Positions 1-7,343 of a stretch of 22,743 nt of DNA are shown piece after piece; position 1 is the stretch's first letter; every line of letters begins with the position of its first letter. The DNA is taken from assembly GCA_964459065.1 (NCBI GenBank), contig CAYWMN010000032.1, positions 1 through 22,743 of the forward strand. Direction: 5' to 3'. The DNA comes from JAMCXS01 sp964459065 (lineage in GTDB: Bacteria > Acidobacteriota > Terriglobia > UBA7540). A model generated the notes under the pieces. That model was not told the origin of the DNA. It was given only the letters and a program-made list of their open reading frames with translations, and made no database searches. The translations under genes were made by a program, and so were the position numbers.

Positions 1-493
1 CAATGCTGAAACTCCGGATACGCTTCAGGTCACTTACCAGTATGAGAATCCGAAATTCGTCTGTGTTTATGAAAATCGTTGGGATAATGGAAACTCAATG
101 TACAACAAGGGATATGGCATGGAGTTTCACGGCACGGACGGGACTCTCTTTATTGACCGTAGTGGTTTTGAAGTGATCCCGGAATCTCGCAAGCGGGATG
201 GGAAAGCGGTTGCGCAAACCGCTGCAATGCAAATGAAGCGGGTCAACGACTCCAGTTTTGACCACGTACGGAACTTCCTGGATTGCGTCAAGACGCGCAA
301 GCGCCCGATCAGCGATATTGAGATCGGTTATCGCTCAACCAGCACCTGCGTGCTGGGGAATGTGGCATATCGCAGCCAGGAGCGTGTTGACTGGGATGTT
401 GAAAGGCAAACTTTGGCTAGCGGCAGTTCGGCGTCAAAAGCTCAGCAGTACCTCAGTTGCGATTACCGCGCGCCGTGGAAGCTTGAAGCCTAG
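1..493 (+). CDS. Gfo/Idh/MocA family oxidoreductase, C-terminal part (5' end outside window)
   Basis: The reading frame is open from base 2 to the TAG at 491-493 and gives 163 residues, so the N-terminal NAD(P)-binding half lies upstream of the window. The fragment aligns without gaps to the last 163 residues of the next gene (650-1993). By hand count about 30 positions differ, roughly 82% identity. That makes it the substrate-binding alpha/beta half of a Gfo/Idh/MocA oxidoreductase, a family that mostly oxidises or reduces sugars, inositols and related polyols with a tightly held NAD(P). Shared blocks include YENRWDN, EFHGTDGTLF, FDHVRNFLDCVKTR and YRAPWKL at the end. The internal ATG at 98 is not the start, because the similarity continues upstream of it. 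Whether this copy carries a Tat signal like its neighbour cannot be seen. Confidence 0.9.
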   Translation, partial: NAETPDTLQVTYQYENPKFVCVYENRWDNGNSMYNKGYGMEFHGTDGTLFIDRSGFEVIPESRKRDGKAVAQTAAMQMKRVNDSSFDHVRNFLDCVKTRKRPISDIEIGYRSTSTCVLGNVAYRSQERVDWDVERQTLASGSSASKAQQYLSCDYRAPWKLEA

Positions 494-649
494 CGCCGGC
501 TCTGTGTGGGTCGCCCGCGCTCGTGGCAAAATCAGCCTTCGGAATTTTCGAATCAACAGCCTGGATCCGGCTGGGAGGATGTCGTTTTCCTGCAGGCCCG
601 GTGCAATCTGGAATGCAGGCATATCACACCAGGAAATGGAGCACTTGCT

Positions 650-1993
650 ATGAGCCATGATTTCAACCGACGGGACTTCATCAAGAAAGCGGCGGCCGGA
701 GCCGTAAGCGCCGGAGTTGCGATTCCCGCTCTGGGCCAGGGGAAGCGCGTTTCCGCAAACGACAAGGTCATTGTTGGAGTGGTGGGAACCGGTCGAATGG
801 GCCGGGGCGACCTCTCTGACTTTGCCAAGCAGCCGGAGGTCGAAATTGCCGCTGTCTGTGACGTCTACAAGCCCAACCTTGATCTTGGCCTCGCGGATAC
901 CAAGGGCAAGGCGGAAACCTATACGGACTTTCGTCATGTTCTTGACCGTAAGGATATCGATGTCATTATCGTCGGCACTCCAGACCACTGGCATCCGTTG
1001 GTGATGGTGGAAGCCTGCAAGGCCGGCAAGGACGTCTATGTCGAGAAGCCGATCTCCCACACCGTGGACGAGGGCAAAGTGATGGTGGAGGCGGCGCGCA
1101 AATATAAAAGGGTTGTGCAAGTGGGTACGCAGCAAAGGTCGGGGATCCACTTTCAGAGGGCCGTCAAGCTGGTGCAGGACGGGTTTATCGGCAAAGTCAG
1201 CTTTGTGCGGACCTGGAACTATAGCAACCAATACCCTGAAGGCATCGGCCATCCAGCGGATTCCGCGCCGCCCTCAACGCTCGATTGGGATTTCTGGCTG
1301 GGGCCTGCTCCGAAAGTTCCTTTCAATTGGAATCGCTTCGGCGTCGGCGACCGGTGGTCCACCTTTCGCTACTTCTGGGACTACGCGGGCGGGTTCATGA
1401 CGGATTGGGGTGTTCATTTAATCGATATCGTCCAGTGGGCGATGAAGGTCAAAGGGCCGAACGTCGTCACCGCCCTGGGGGGCAAATTCTACCTTCGCGA
1501 CAATGCCGAAACCCCGGACACTTTCCAGGTAACCTATCAGTATGACAATCCGAAGTTTGTTTGCGTTTACGAAAACCGCTGGGACAATGCGAACTCAATG
1601 TACGGCAAGGGATATGGCATCGAGTTCCACGGCACGGATGGAACCCTTTTCGTGGACCGCAGCGGATTTGAGGTTATCCCGGAAACTCGCAAGCGGGATG
1701 GGAAAGAGGTTGCGCAAACGGCTTCCATGCAGATGAAGTCGGTTAATAATTCCCATTTTGACCACGTCCGGAACTTTCTGGATTGCGTCAAGACGCGCCA
1801 GCGTCCCATCAGCGACATTGAGATCGGCCATCGCTCCACCAGCACCTGTCTGCTTGGCAACGTGGCGTTTCGCAGCCAGGAACAACTTGTGTGGGATGTT
1901 GAGCGGCAAGCGCTGGCTCACGCCAGCTCCAAAGCGAAAGCGCAGCGTTACCTGACCCGCAATTACCGCGCTCCGTGGAAGCTCACCGTCTAG
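650..1993 (+). CDS. Tat-exported Gfo/Idh/MocA family oxidoreductase (447 aa)
   Basis: This is a probable NAD(P)-dependent sugar or polyol oxidoreductase of the Gfo/Idh/MocA family; the substrate is not identifiable. The open frame reaches back to 506, but the ATG at 650 is preferred: it gives a twin-arginine leader (NRRDFIKKA, residues 6-14, then an Ala/Gly/Val-rich stretch to about 30) and has GGA 9 bases upstream. A Rossmann fold follows, with GTGRMG at 46-51 and the family EKP signature at 132-134. The segment GGFMTDWGVHLID (247-259) contains Asp252 and His256, typical of the catalytic region. The C-terminal half is about 82% identical to the partial gene ending at 493, 156 bases upstream, so this is a tandem duplicate. 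Tat export suggests it folds with its cofactor before leaving the cytoplasm, as in glucose-fructose oxidoreductase-like proteins. Confidence 0.92.
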   Translation: MSHDFNRRDFIKKAAAGAVSAGVAIPALGQGKRVSANDKVIVGVVGTGRMGRGDLSDFAKQPEVEIAAVCDVYKPNLDLGLADTKGKAETYTDFRHVLDRKDIDVIIVGTPDHWHPLVMVEACKAGKDVYVEKPISHTVDEGKVMVEAARKYKRVVQVGTQQRSGIHFQRAVKLVQDGFIGKVSFVRTWNYSNQYPEGIGHPADSAPPSTLDWDFWLGPAPKVPFNWNRFGVGDRWSTFRYFWDYAGGFMTDWGVHLIDIVQWAMKVKGPNVVTALGGKFYLRDNAETPDTFQVTYQYDNPKFVCVYENRWDNANSMYGKGYGIEFHGTDGTLFVDRSGFEVIPETRKRDGKEVAQTASMQMKSVNNSHFDHVRNFLDCVKTRQRPISDIEIGHRSTSTCLLGNVAFRSQEQLVWDVERQALAHASSKAKAQRYLTRNYRAPWKLTV

Positions 1994-2194
1994 GCCGGAC
2001 CTTGTTCGGAGGGCTTTAGCGAGGTTGGACGGATTGATGAGGGAGCGGTGAGGCCTGTTTCTCGGCCCAGGCAGGATGCCGGGAAGGGCATGGCGGATTC
2101 CCTTTTGGTGCAAGCGAGTCCGCGCGTGGTCGCCGATCATTGGTCAGTTTCGTGGAAAGCCTCGCAGTTCCTCGGGATGTTCCATTCACGCAGA

Positions 2195-2215
2195 TGCGGC
2201 CTTTCGGCTTACGCA
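2195..2215 (-). terminator. Small hairpin just downstream of the PilZ gene
   Basis: TGCG (2195-2198) pairs with CGCA (2212-2215), and GCC (2199-2201) pairs with GGC (2206-2208), with a 4-base loop and a 3-base bulge. It lies about 20 bases past the minus-strand stop at 2234, between convergent genes. No T-run follows, so intrinsic termination is only a possibility. Confidence 0.25.
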
Positions 2216-2233
2216 AGCGACCTTTGTCTTAAC

Positions 2234-3037
2234 CTAATCCTTAACGTAAGCAACGCCGTAGTAGCGCGCCGCGGATGCCATGGACGTCCAGACAATCCGA
2301 GCTTTTGTTTCGACGGGCGCCTGGTTGTCGGCAAAGGGAAGGGTTATATAAACTTCGTCCGTCGGATTAAAAATCTTGTTGCTGAGGAAGCATAAACCCC
2401 CTTTTGAAACGTCGCGTGTTTGGGCAATGTCGGTTATGCCCCAACTGCTTCGTACTCTGAGGCGCATGACAAGCTTAAGTCTTCTTGACTTGCGCCGCTC
2501 GTTGGTGAGGGGCTCGGAGCGGGAGGCGTCTTCAATCATGTCCGGGGAAACGGGCTGTTCGCTGGGCCGCCAGCGTGTCGTTTCGTTGCAGCGGTTGCAA
2601 TGGCGTGAGATGAGGCCGGTCGCGAGCAAGACATCGTATTCGATGGATGACAGCGGGCTCTGGGTGGCGACCTTGCAGGCAGCGCATTCAATCAGGACTT
2701 TGGGTTGGATCCCCTCGGCGGGTTTACTGAACTCAATCCCCCAAAATCCGGCATCCGGGTTCAGGGCTTCCACGCCCCATTCCCTGCGGTCCCCGAAGAC
2801 TTGCTGGAAGGCTCCTACGACGCGGAATTCCTCTTCGATGTTGTTGGCAAAATTCCTGATTAAAACGATGTCATCCGGCAACAACGGGTGCGTGAGGCTG
2901 ATGCGGGCCCCATGCTGATTGAATGTCACCGTGATGGTTTCCTCGCTGAAAGAGACACCCGAAACATCGTTCCCGATGACGCGGATTCGGACGGGTGCCA
3001 ATACACGATCTGTGCGACGTCTCTGCTCTTCACCCAT
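2234..3037 (-). CDS. PilZ / CxxC-CxxC / PilZ domain protein (267 aa)
   Basis: This is a cytoplasmic protein with no signal peptide or membrane segment. The C-terminal third is a canonical PilZ domain, the cyclic-di-GMP binding fold: the Arg cluster RRKSRR at 181-186 and DVSKGG at 209-214. The N-terminal third (about 5-105) also looks like a PilZ barrel, starting with RRRTDR (6-11). There the second motif is degraded to NQHGA (40-44), so it probably does not bind the nucleotide. Between them lie Cys118/Cys121 and Cys147/Cys150 (ECAACK, HCNRCN), a likely zinc-ribbon-like site. The start is the ATG at 3037, with a weak GGA 7 bases upstream. It may be coupled to a tiny ORF overlapping its start by 8 bases. 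The output partner is unknown. Confidence 0.82.
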   Translation of the reverse strand: MGEEQRRRTDRVLAPVRIRVIGNDVSGVSFSEETITVTFNQHGARISLTHPLLPDDIVLIRNFANNIEEEFRVVGAFQQVFGDRREWGVEALNPDAGFWGIEFSKPAEGIQPKVLIECAACKVATQSPLSSIEYDVLLATGLISRHCNRCNETTRWRPSEQPVSPDMIEDASRSEPLTNERRKSRRLKLVMRLRVRSSWGITDIAQTRDVSKGGLCFLSNKIFNPTDEVYITLPFADNQAPVETKARIVWTSMASAARYYGVAYVKD

Positions 3038-3164
3038 GGGTCATTCCATTCAGGATTGCGTTTCGAGTTGCAGGGACGGTAATGTCCTCCTGCTGGTTCA
3101 CAGATAGAAATCGGTCGATGCCCGACGATAGGTGAGCTTTTGCTTCGTCGCGCCACGATAACAT
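3030..3164 (-). CDS. Possible 44-aa ORF overlapping the PilZ gene start
   Basis: An ATG at 3162-3164 (minus strand) has a good ribosome-binding site (GCAGGAG, about 4 bases upstream). It opens a 44-residue frame that ends at a TGA inside the PilZ start region, overlapping that gene by 8 bases. The frame also stays open upstream to a GTG at 3251 (73 aa), which has a poorly spaced ribosome site. The product is hydrophilic (MLSWRDEAKAHLS...) and I recognise no family. The overlap would allow translational coupling, and a conserved homologue would decide whether it is real. It could equally be a chance frame in the leader of the PilZ gene. Confidence 0.3.
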   Translation of the reverse strand: MLSWRDEAKAHLSSGIDRFLSVNQQEDITVPATRNAILNGMTHG

Positions 3165-3412
3165 GGACTCCTGCGGAGCAACCACATCATCTTGGGCGAG
3201 TGACCGCGCCCTAACGAACTCGGCCAAACTGCGGATTAAAAGCGTTTTCACTACCCCTGACCCGGAACCGTAGCGGGAAAGCCTGCGAAGTTATCGTAAT
3301 GGCTCAAGTTCATTTCGAACCTCGTCCCCCGTCCCCAAAGGTTCTCTCGTATTCATTTGATTCATGAGCGAGGACGCGGTAGAGTCTTCGCCTTTTAATC
3401 CCATGCAAGCGG
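3165..3412. other. Divergent intergenic region between the PilZ and GWxTD genes
   Basis: The stretch from the PilZ start (3037) to the GWxTD start (3496) holds the possible small ORF at 3030-3164 and the + strand promoter at 3413-3441. In the remaining part I see no convincing gene, and no clear minus-strand promoter for the PilZ gene. The ORF at 3291-3503 on the minus strand runs antisense through the promoter and start of the GWxTD gene and looks like a chance frame. Confidence 0.5.
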
Positions 3413-3441
3413 TTGACTTTATATTTGTCGAAAAATAAAAT
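3413..3441 (+). promoter_or_regulatory. Sigma70-type promoter for the GWxTD gene
   Basis: TTGACT (3413-3418) and TAAAAT (3436-3441) each match the sigma70 consensus at five of six positions and are exactly 17 bases apart, in an AT-rich patch that stands out from its surroundings. Transcription would start near 3448, about 48 bases before the chosen ATG at 3496, which is preceded by a GGGGGA ribosome site. Confidence 0.7.
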
Positions 3442-3495
3442 GATAACTGCCTCTCAATGCGGAACAGGGGAGAGAGGAAAGCGGGGGATGTGGGT

Positions 3496-5199
3496 ATGAA
3501 CACCTTCTATAAGCACTACATAACCCGATGGGTCACGGGGATCTTGATTGCAGCAACCAGCGTTGCGGTTTGTGCGGTTCCTACTTTTGCTCATAGCAGC
3601 CAGCGAAAACTCACCAAACAAGAGCGTCGTCGCGAGAAGGCCATTCGGAAGGAGATGGAAAGTCCATACAAAAAATGGATTTCCGGGCCTGTCGGTTACA
3701 TTATTACGCCCGCAGAGCGGACCGCATTCAAAAAACTCAGCACTGATGAGGAGCGGGACCGCTTCATCGAGCAGTTCTGGGCCCGGCGCAATCCCAATCC
3801 GGGGGCGGGGGACAATGCGTATAAAGAAGAGTTTTACCGGCGTATCGCGTATGCGAATGAGCATTACGCTTCCGGCATACCGGGCTGGAAGACGGATCGC
3901 GGCCGCGTTTACATTATGTACGGCCCGCCCGATAGCGTTGAGTCACACCCGACGGGGGGCGCTTATGTTCCCAGTACCACCGATATGCCCTGGTTTGGCG
4001 CCACCGGCGGTTCGCCCGTCATGACCACCTATCCCTTTGTGGATTGGACCTACAATTATATTCCGGGAATCGGGAATAACGTGACGCTTGAGTTCGTTGA
4101 TCCTACCGATACCGGGGAATATCATCTCACCATGAATCCCTGCGAGAAGGATGCCATGGCACAGTCGCCGGGCGATACAAGCGGGTGTCAAGGGGGAATC
4201 GCGATCGGGTCGATGTGGAACCCGGGTGCGATGTTGCCTTCAAATATATCGCCCTCGGGCGTAAGTTCCTCCATCATGAGGACGAATATTGCCGGCTATG
4301 GGATGGGCATGAATGAGTTCAACCGGTTGGATCTTTATTCCAAGATCTTCCAGCCGCCCGCGGTCAAGTTCAATGACCTGAAAGCCGTTGTAACTTCCAC
4401 ATTGTCTTCGCAATTGTTGCCCTTCAGCGTTCGGACGGATTTTCTGAAGATTACCGATAACACGGTTCTGACTCCGATCACCATCCAGGTCCCGTACCGG
4501 GAGATGCAGTTTGTGAACAAGAACGGGGTGATGCACGCTGTTTTGGATGTGTACGGGCAGCTTTCAACGCTGGGAGGGCGGGTTGCCCACACCTTTCAGG
4601 ATAGCGTCGTGGCGGATGTCCCGCAGCATGCCTTTCAGCAGTATGTGAGCACCAAGGCGGTCTACCAAAAGCCGGTGTATCTGCATCCCGGGCATTACAA
4701 GCTCAGCGTTGTGCTGAAGGATGACCAGAGCGGCCACATGGGTTCGATGAACCTGGGAATCGTTGTGCCGCAGTACAGCGACAGCAAACTTTCAAACAGT
4801 TCGCTTATTTTGGCAGACGAAATCCAGCCTTTGCCGACCAGTGATGTTGGCTCCGGACCTTTTGTCATTGGGGGAACCAAGGTGAGGCCCAGCGTGAATC
4901 AGACGTTTACGCAGAAGGAAAACCTTGGAATCTACATGCAGGTTTACAACCTGGGATTAGATCCCAAGACGCACAAGCCCTCAGCCAGTTTTAATTACCA
5001 GATCCTGAAGGATGGCAAGGCCATCCTGAACCAGACGGAGCAGTCCGCGAACATGAAGCACGCTGCCGAGCAGGTGACTCTGGAGAAAACCATGCCCGTC
5101 CGCCTGCTCCAGCCCGGCAAGTACACTTTGCAGATCAAAATCACTGACCATGTGAAAAAAGAGACGGATACCCAAACGACCCATTTTCAGGTAAAGTAG
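3496..5199 (+). CDS. Secreted GWxTD-domain protein (567 aa)
   Basis: An N-terminal signal peptide (MNTFYKHYITRW followed by a hydrophobic stretch ending AVPTFA, about residue 31) indicates export. The next 150 residues carry the hallmarks of the GWxTD domain: an FWARRNPNP block, then GWKTDRGRVYIMYGPP with the signature at 130-134. The rest is beta-rich, ending in two modules that look Ig-like (PVYLHPGHYKLSVVLKD and a C-terminal block containing LQPGKYTLQIKITDH). The family's molecular role is not established. I chose the ATG at 3496 over the one at 3457 because it has a GGGGGA ribosome site and gives a clean signal peptide. It lies behind a sigma70-like promoter and 75 bases before a barrel-like gene, so the two probably form an operon acting in the envelope. 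Confidence 0.88.
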   Translation: MNTFYKHYITRWVTGILIAATSVAVCAVPTFAHSSQRKLTKQERRREKAIRKEMESPYKKWISGPVGYIITPAERTAFKKLSTDEERDRFIEQFWARRNPNPGAGDNAYKEEFYRRIAYANEHYASGIPGWKTDRGRVYIMYGPPDSVESHPTGGAYVPSTTDMPWFGATGGSPVMTTYPFVDWTYNYIPGIGNNVTLEFVDPTDTGEYHLTMNPCEKDAMAQSPGDTSGCQGGIAIGSMWNPGAMLPSNISPSGVSSSIMRTNIAGYGMGMNEFNRLDLYSKIFQPPAVKFNDLKAVVTSTLSSQLLPFSVRTDFLKITDNTVLTPITIQVPYREMQFVNKNGVMHAVLDVYGQLSTLGGRVAHTFQDSVVADVPQHAFQQYVSTKAVYQKPVYLHPGHYKLSVVLKDDQSGHMGSMNLGIVVPQYSDSKLSNSSLILADEIQPLPTSDVGSGPFVIGGTKVRPSVNQTFTQKENLGIYMQVYNLGLDPKTHKPSASFNYQILKDGKAILNQTEQSANMKHAAEQVTLEKTMPVRLLQPGKYTLQIKITDHVKKETDTQTTHFQVK

Positions 5200-5224
5200 C
5201 CAGCGGTGACTCTTCATCCCCGGG

Positions 5225-5247
5225 GGGAAGCCGGAGGACGGTTTCCC
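5225..5247 (+). other. Intercistronic stem-loop between the GWxTD and barrel genes
   Basis: GGGAAGCCG (5225-5233) pairs over nine positions (one G-U wobble) with CGGTTTCCC (5239-5247) around a 5-base GAGGA loop. It sits 25 bases after the GWxTD stop and 27 before the next start. No T-run follows, so it is more likely a partial terminator, a processing site or a stabilising element that sets different levels for the two genes than a full terminator. Confidence 0.45.
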
Positions 5248-5274
5248 GACAATGACTGAATCGATTGAGGCACA

Positions 5275-7065
5275 ATGAGGCGCTACCCAACTTTCACTCA
5301 CTCCCTACGGTGGTTACTTGTTGCCGTGATGTTCTGCTATGCGATCGGGGCCTCGCCTGCTGGTGCGGCGGAGTTTGGGCGAGTGTCGGGGAAAGTTACC
5401 GATGTGCGGGGAAATCCGCTGATGGGGGCGACGGTTCTGCTGACCGGGTCGGGAGTCGAAGGGGTCGGGGAGATTGGGAAGTCCGTTGAGCGCGTGTTTA
5501 CGGATTCCCGGGGAGTTTTTTCGATTGACCACGTCGCGCCCGGTTGGTATTCGCTACAAGTGCTTTCCGCTGCACGCCTGCCGGCTTTGAGAACGGGCGT
5601 GAAGGTGATGCCGGATGCGACGACCAAGGAATCCTTTGCGCTTGGCGACATCTTTTCTCACGTCCAGTGGCAGGACCCCCAACCGCACTCCAGGGCTTGG
5701 GTGAATGAGTGGAAATGGATTCTTCGCACCTCAGCTTCCACCCGTCCGATCCTCCAGTTTGAGAAGACGAAGCAGTCTGCCCGCCGGGCCGCAAAGCGTT
5801 CGCTGCTTTCCGGCACGCGGTTAGTTGCGATGATTCCCGGACCGGCGCCGGGTGACGCCCTTGCGGGGGATCAGGGCATGGGAACGGTCGTTGCCTATCT
5901 TCATCCCCTGAATGAAAACTCGGATGTGCTGGTGGCGGGGTCTGCCGGCTCAACCGGTACTGGCAATTCTTCGTTTTCAGCGGTTTACCGGAAGGGCCTG
6001 ACCGAGAAGAACAGCCAGGAGATGATGTTGTCGGTTCACCGCTTGAACCTGGCCAATGGCTTGCCCGCTGCTTCCGGCCCCGGCCTGGCGGATTCCGAGG
6101 GCATGGTCCTTCGCTATACGCAGATCCGGCAGCTTTCCAAGGCTTTGACGCTCACCGCCGGTCTGGAAATCCGCTATCTGAAGTCCGTGCAGGACATGGG
6201 GGTAGCGCACCCCCAGGTGAGCCTCGCCTATCGGCTTGATCCTCAAACCCTTCTCACCATGAGCTATGGGACCGTGGATGCCGGCCAAGCATCCAGCTTG
6301 CTTGGCCGCGTCAGTGACCTGAGCGTTTTTCCGCGCGTCACGCTCGAGAACTACCGCCCTGTGTTGGAAGATGCGACCCACGCCGAGGTTCGGCTGGATC
6401 GCAGCCTGGGGGCGGATTCGTCGGTTGAGATCGCAGCGTATCACGATGCTTTTCGCGACGTGGCGGTCTGGGCGATTGGCGGGGTCAGCAATCTGGATAG
6501 CGTGGCTGCGAAAGGGAATATGCTCTTCAAGGCGGGTGGCAACACCGCGGTCTTGAATGGCGGCCGGTACGGGTCCTCAGGTGTCCGCGCCGCTTACTTC
6601 CGTAGACTTGGCCATCACGTTCAAATGGGGGTCATGTATGCTGTCGGGGATGCCTTGGCCGCGGAATCTCAATCCGACTCCTTCAATGTAGCTTCCGCTC
6701 AAGCGGGAGACTTTTCCAGAATATTACACTCGGAACTGACACAGTCTTTTTCAGGAAAATTATCCACACGCGTCCCAAGACTTGGGACGCAAGTGATTAC
6801 CACTTATACATGGCTTCCGGCGGGGCGCGTTACGCTTGTTGATCCCTATGGGGAGGGACGAATGGAACTTCAGCCATTTCTTGGCCTGAACATTCGTCAG
6901 CCCCTTCCGAAAATTGATGCTCTGCCGATCCGGATCGTGGCGATGGCAGACTTTCGCAATCTGTTGGGGCAGGGCGCTGTTCCGCTGATGCGGTCGAGCC
7001 GAGCCCCAACCTTCCTCACTCCGGCATACCGCACCGTACGCGGTGGGTTTGCAGTTCAGTTTTAG
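5275..7065 (+). CDS. Outer-membrane beta-barrel-like protein with N-terminal carboxypeptidase-regulatory-like domain (596 aa)
   Basis: A signal peptide (residues 1-32, ending SPAGAA before EFGRVSG) is followed by a carboxypeptidase-regulatory-like beta-sandwich at about 33-115 (GRVSGKVTDVRGNPLMGATV ... APGWYSLQV). This is the usual N-terminal module of many TonB-dependent receptors. The remaining part consists of alternating amphipathic strands with polar turns, and the chain ends in Phe (GGFAVQF), as outer-membrane barrels do. The segment DFRNLLGQG near the end resembles the closing strands of TonB-receptor barrels. No plug domain is apparent, and 596 residues is short for a full TonB receptor, so active TonB-driven uptake is doubtful. 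The ATG has GAGG about 5 bases upstream. It is probably cotranscribed with the GWxTD gene 75 bases upstream. Confidence 0.8.
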   Translation: MRRYPTFTHSLRWLLVAVMFCYAIGASPAGAAEFGRVSGKVTDVRGNPLMGATVLLTGSGVEGVGEIGKSVERVFTDSRGVFSIDHVAPGWYSLQVLSAARLPALRTGVKVMPDATTKESFALGDIFSHVQWQDPQPHSRAWVNEWKWILRTSASTRPILQFEKTKQSARRAAKRSLLSGTRLVAMIPGPAPGDALAGDQGMGTVVAYLHPLNENSDVLVAGSAGSTGTGNSSFSAVYRKGLTEKNSQEMMLSVHRLNLANGLPAASGPGLADSEGMVLRYTQIRQLSKALTLTAGLEIRYLKSVQDMGVAHPQVSLAYRLDPQTLLTMSYGTVDAGQASSLLGRVSDLSVFPRVTLENYRPVLEDATHAEVRLDRSLGADSSVEIAAYHDAFRDVAVWAIGGVSNLDSVAAKGNMLFKAGGNTAVLNGGRYGSSGVRAAYFRRLGHHVQMGVMYAVGDALAAESQSDSFNVASAQAGDFSRILHSELTQSFSGKLSTRVPRLGTQVITTYTWLPAGRVTLVDPYGEGRMELQPFLGLNIRQPLPKIDALPIRIVAMADFRNLLGQGAVPLMRSSRAPTFLTPAYRTVRGGFAVQF

Positions 7066-7113
7066 TTGCGACATACAGAGTCTTCCTGGTAGCCGAGGGT
7101 GTCGATGTCGCAA
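7066..7113 (+). terminator. 9-bp inverted repeat directly after the barrel gene
   Basis: TTGCGACAT (7066-7074), which begins immediately after the TAG stop, is perfectly complementary to ATGTCGCAA (7105-7113), with about 30 bases between. The position fits a 3' stem-loop ending the GWxTD/barrel transcript. There is no T-tract, so a role as a terminator or as a protein-binding repeat is open. Confidence 0.4.
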
Positions 7114-7343
7114 AAGGTATAGGCTGGCAACAACCTTGTCGTGAGCGTCAAAAACGCTGCGGCCTTGTGCAGAATGCTGTATCGCATCTATGAAATTGCG
7201 GAGATGGCTCCGTGGGCGATTGCGGTTTGGCGCCAGAAGCCGGTAAGTAGCTGGAAAATCAACAAGATTCTATCTTCCGAATTGGAACCTTATTTGCTGG
7301 GTTTTTCTCAAGGAGCTTGATTACCTCCGGGTAGGTTATTCGA
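7114..7343 (+). other. Intergenic stretch upstream of the kinase gene with a short open frame
   Basis: A frame beginning at GTG 7141 runs 59 codons to a TGA at 7318-7320 and contains an ATG at 7174. Neither start has a visible ribosome site and I recognise no family, so I do not call it a gene. A short hairpin (AGCGT / ACGCT, 7143-7157) lies at its beginning. I see no clear promoter for the kinase. GGGTAGG at 7329-7335 serves as the ribosome site for its GTG start. Confidence 0.35.

Noticed and set aside
434..1252. 272-aa minus-strand frame antisense to the Gfo/Idh/MocA gene
   Set aside because: It lies opposite a clearly coding gene with Tat signal and catalytic motifs, and has no recognisable motif or ribosome site of its own.
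7141..7320. 59-codon frame between the barrel and kinase genes
   Set aside because: There is no ribosome site at GTG 7141 or ATG 7174 and no recognised family; recorded only as content of the intergenic region.
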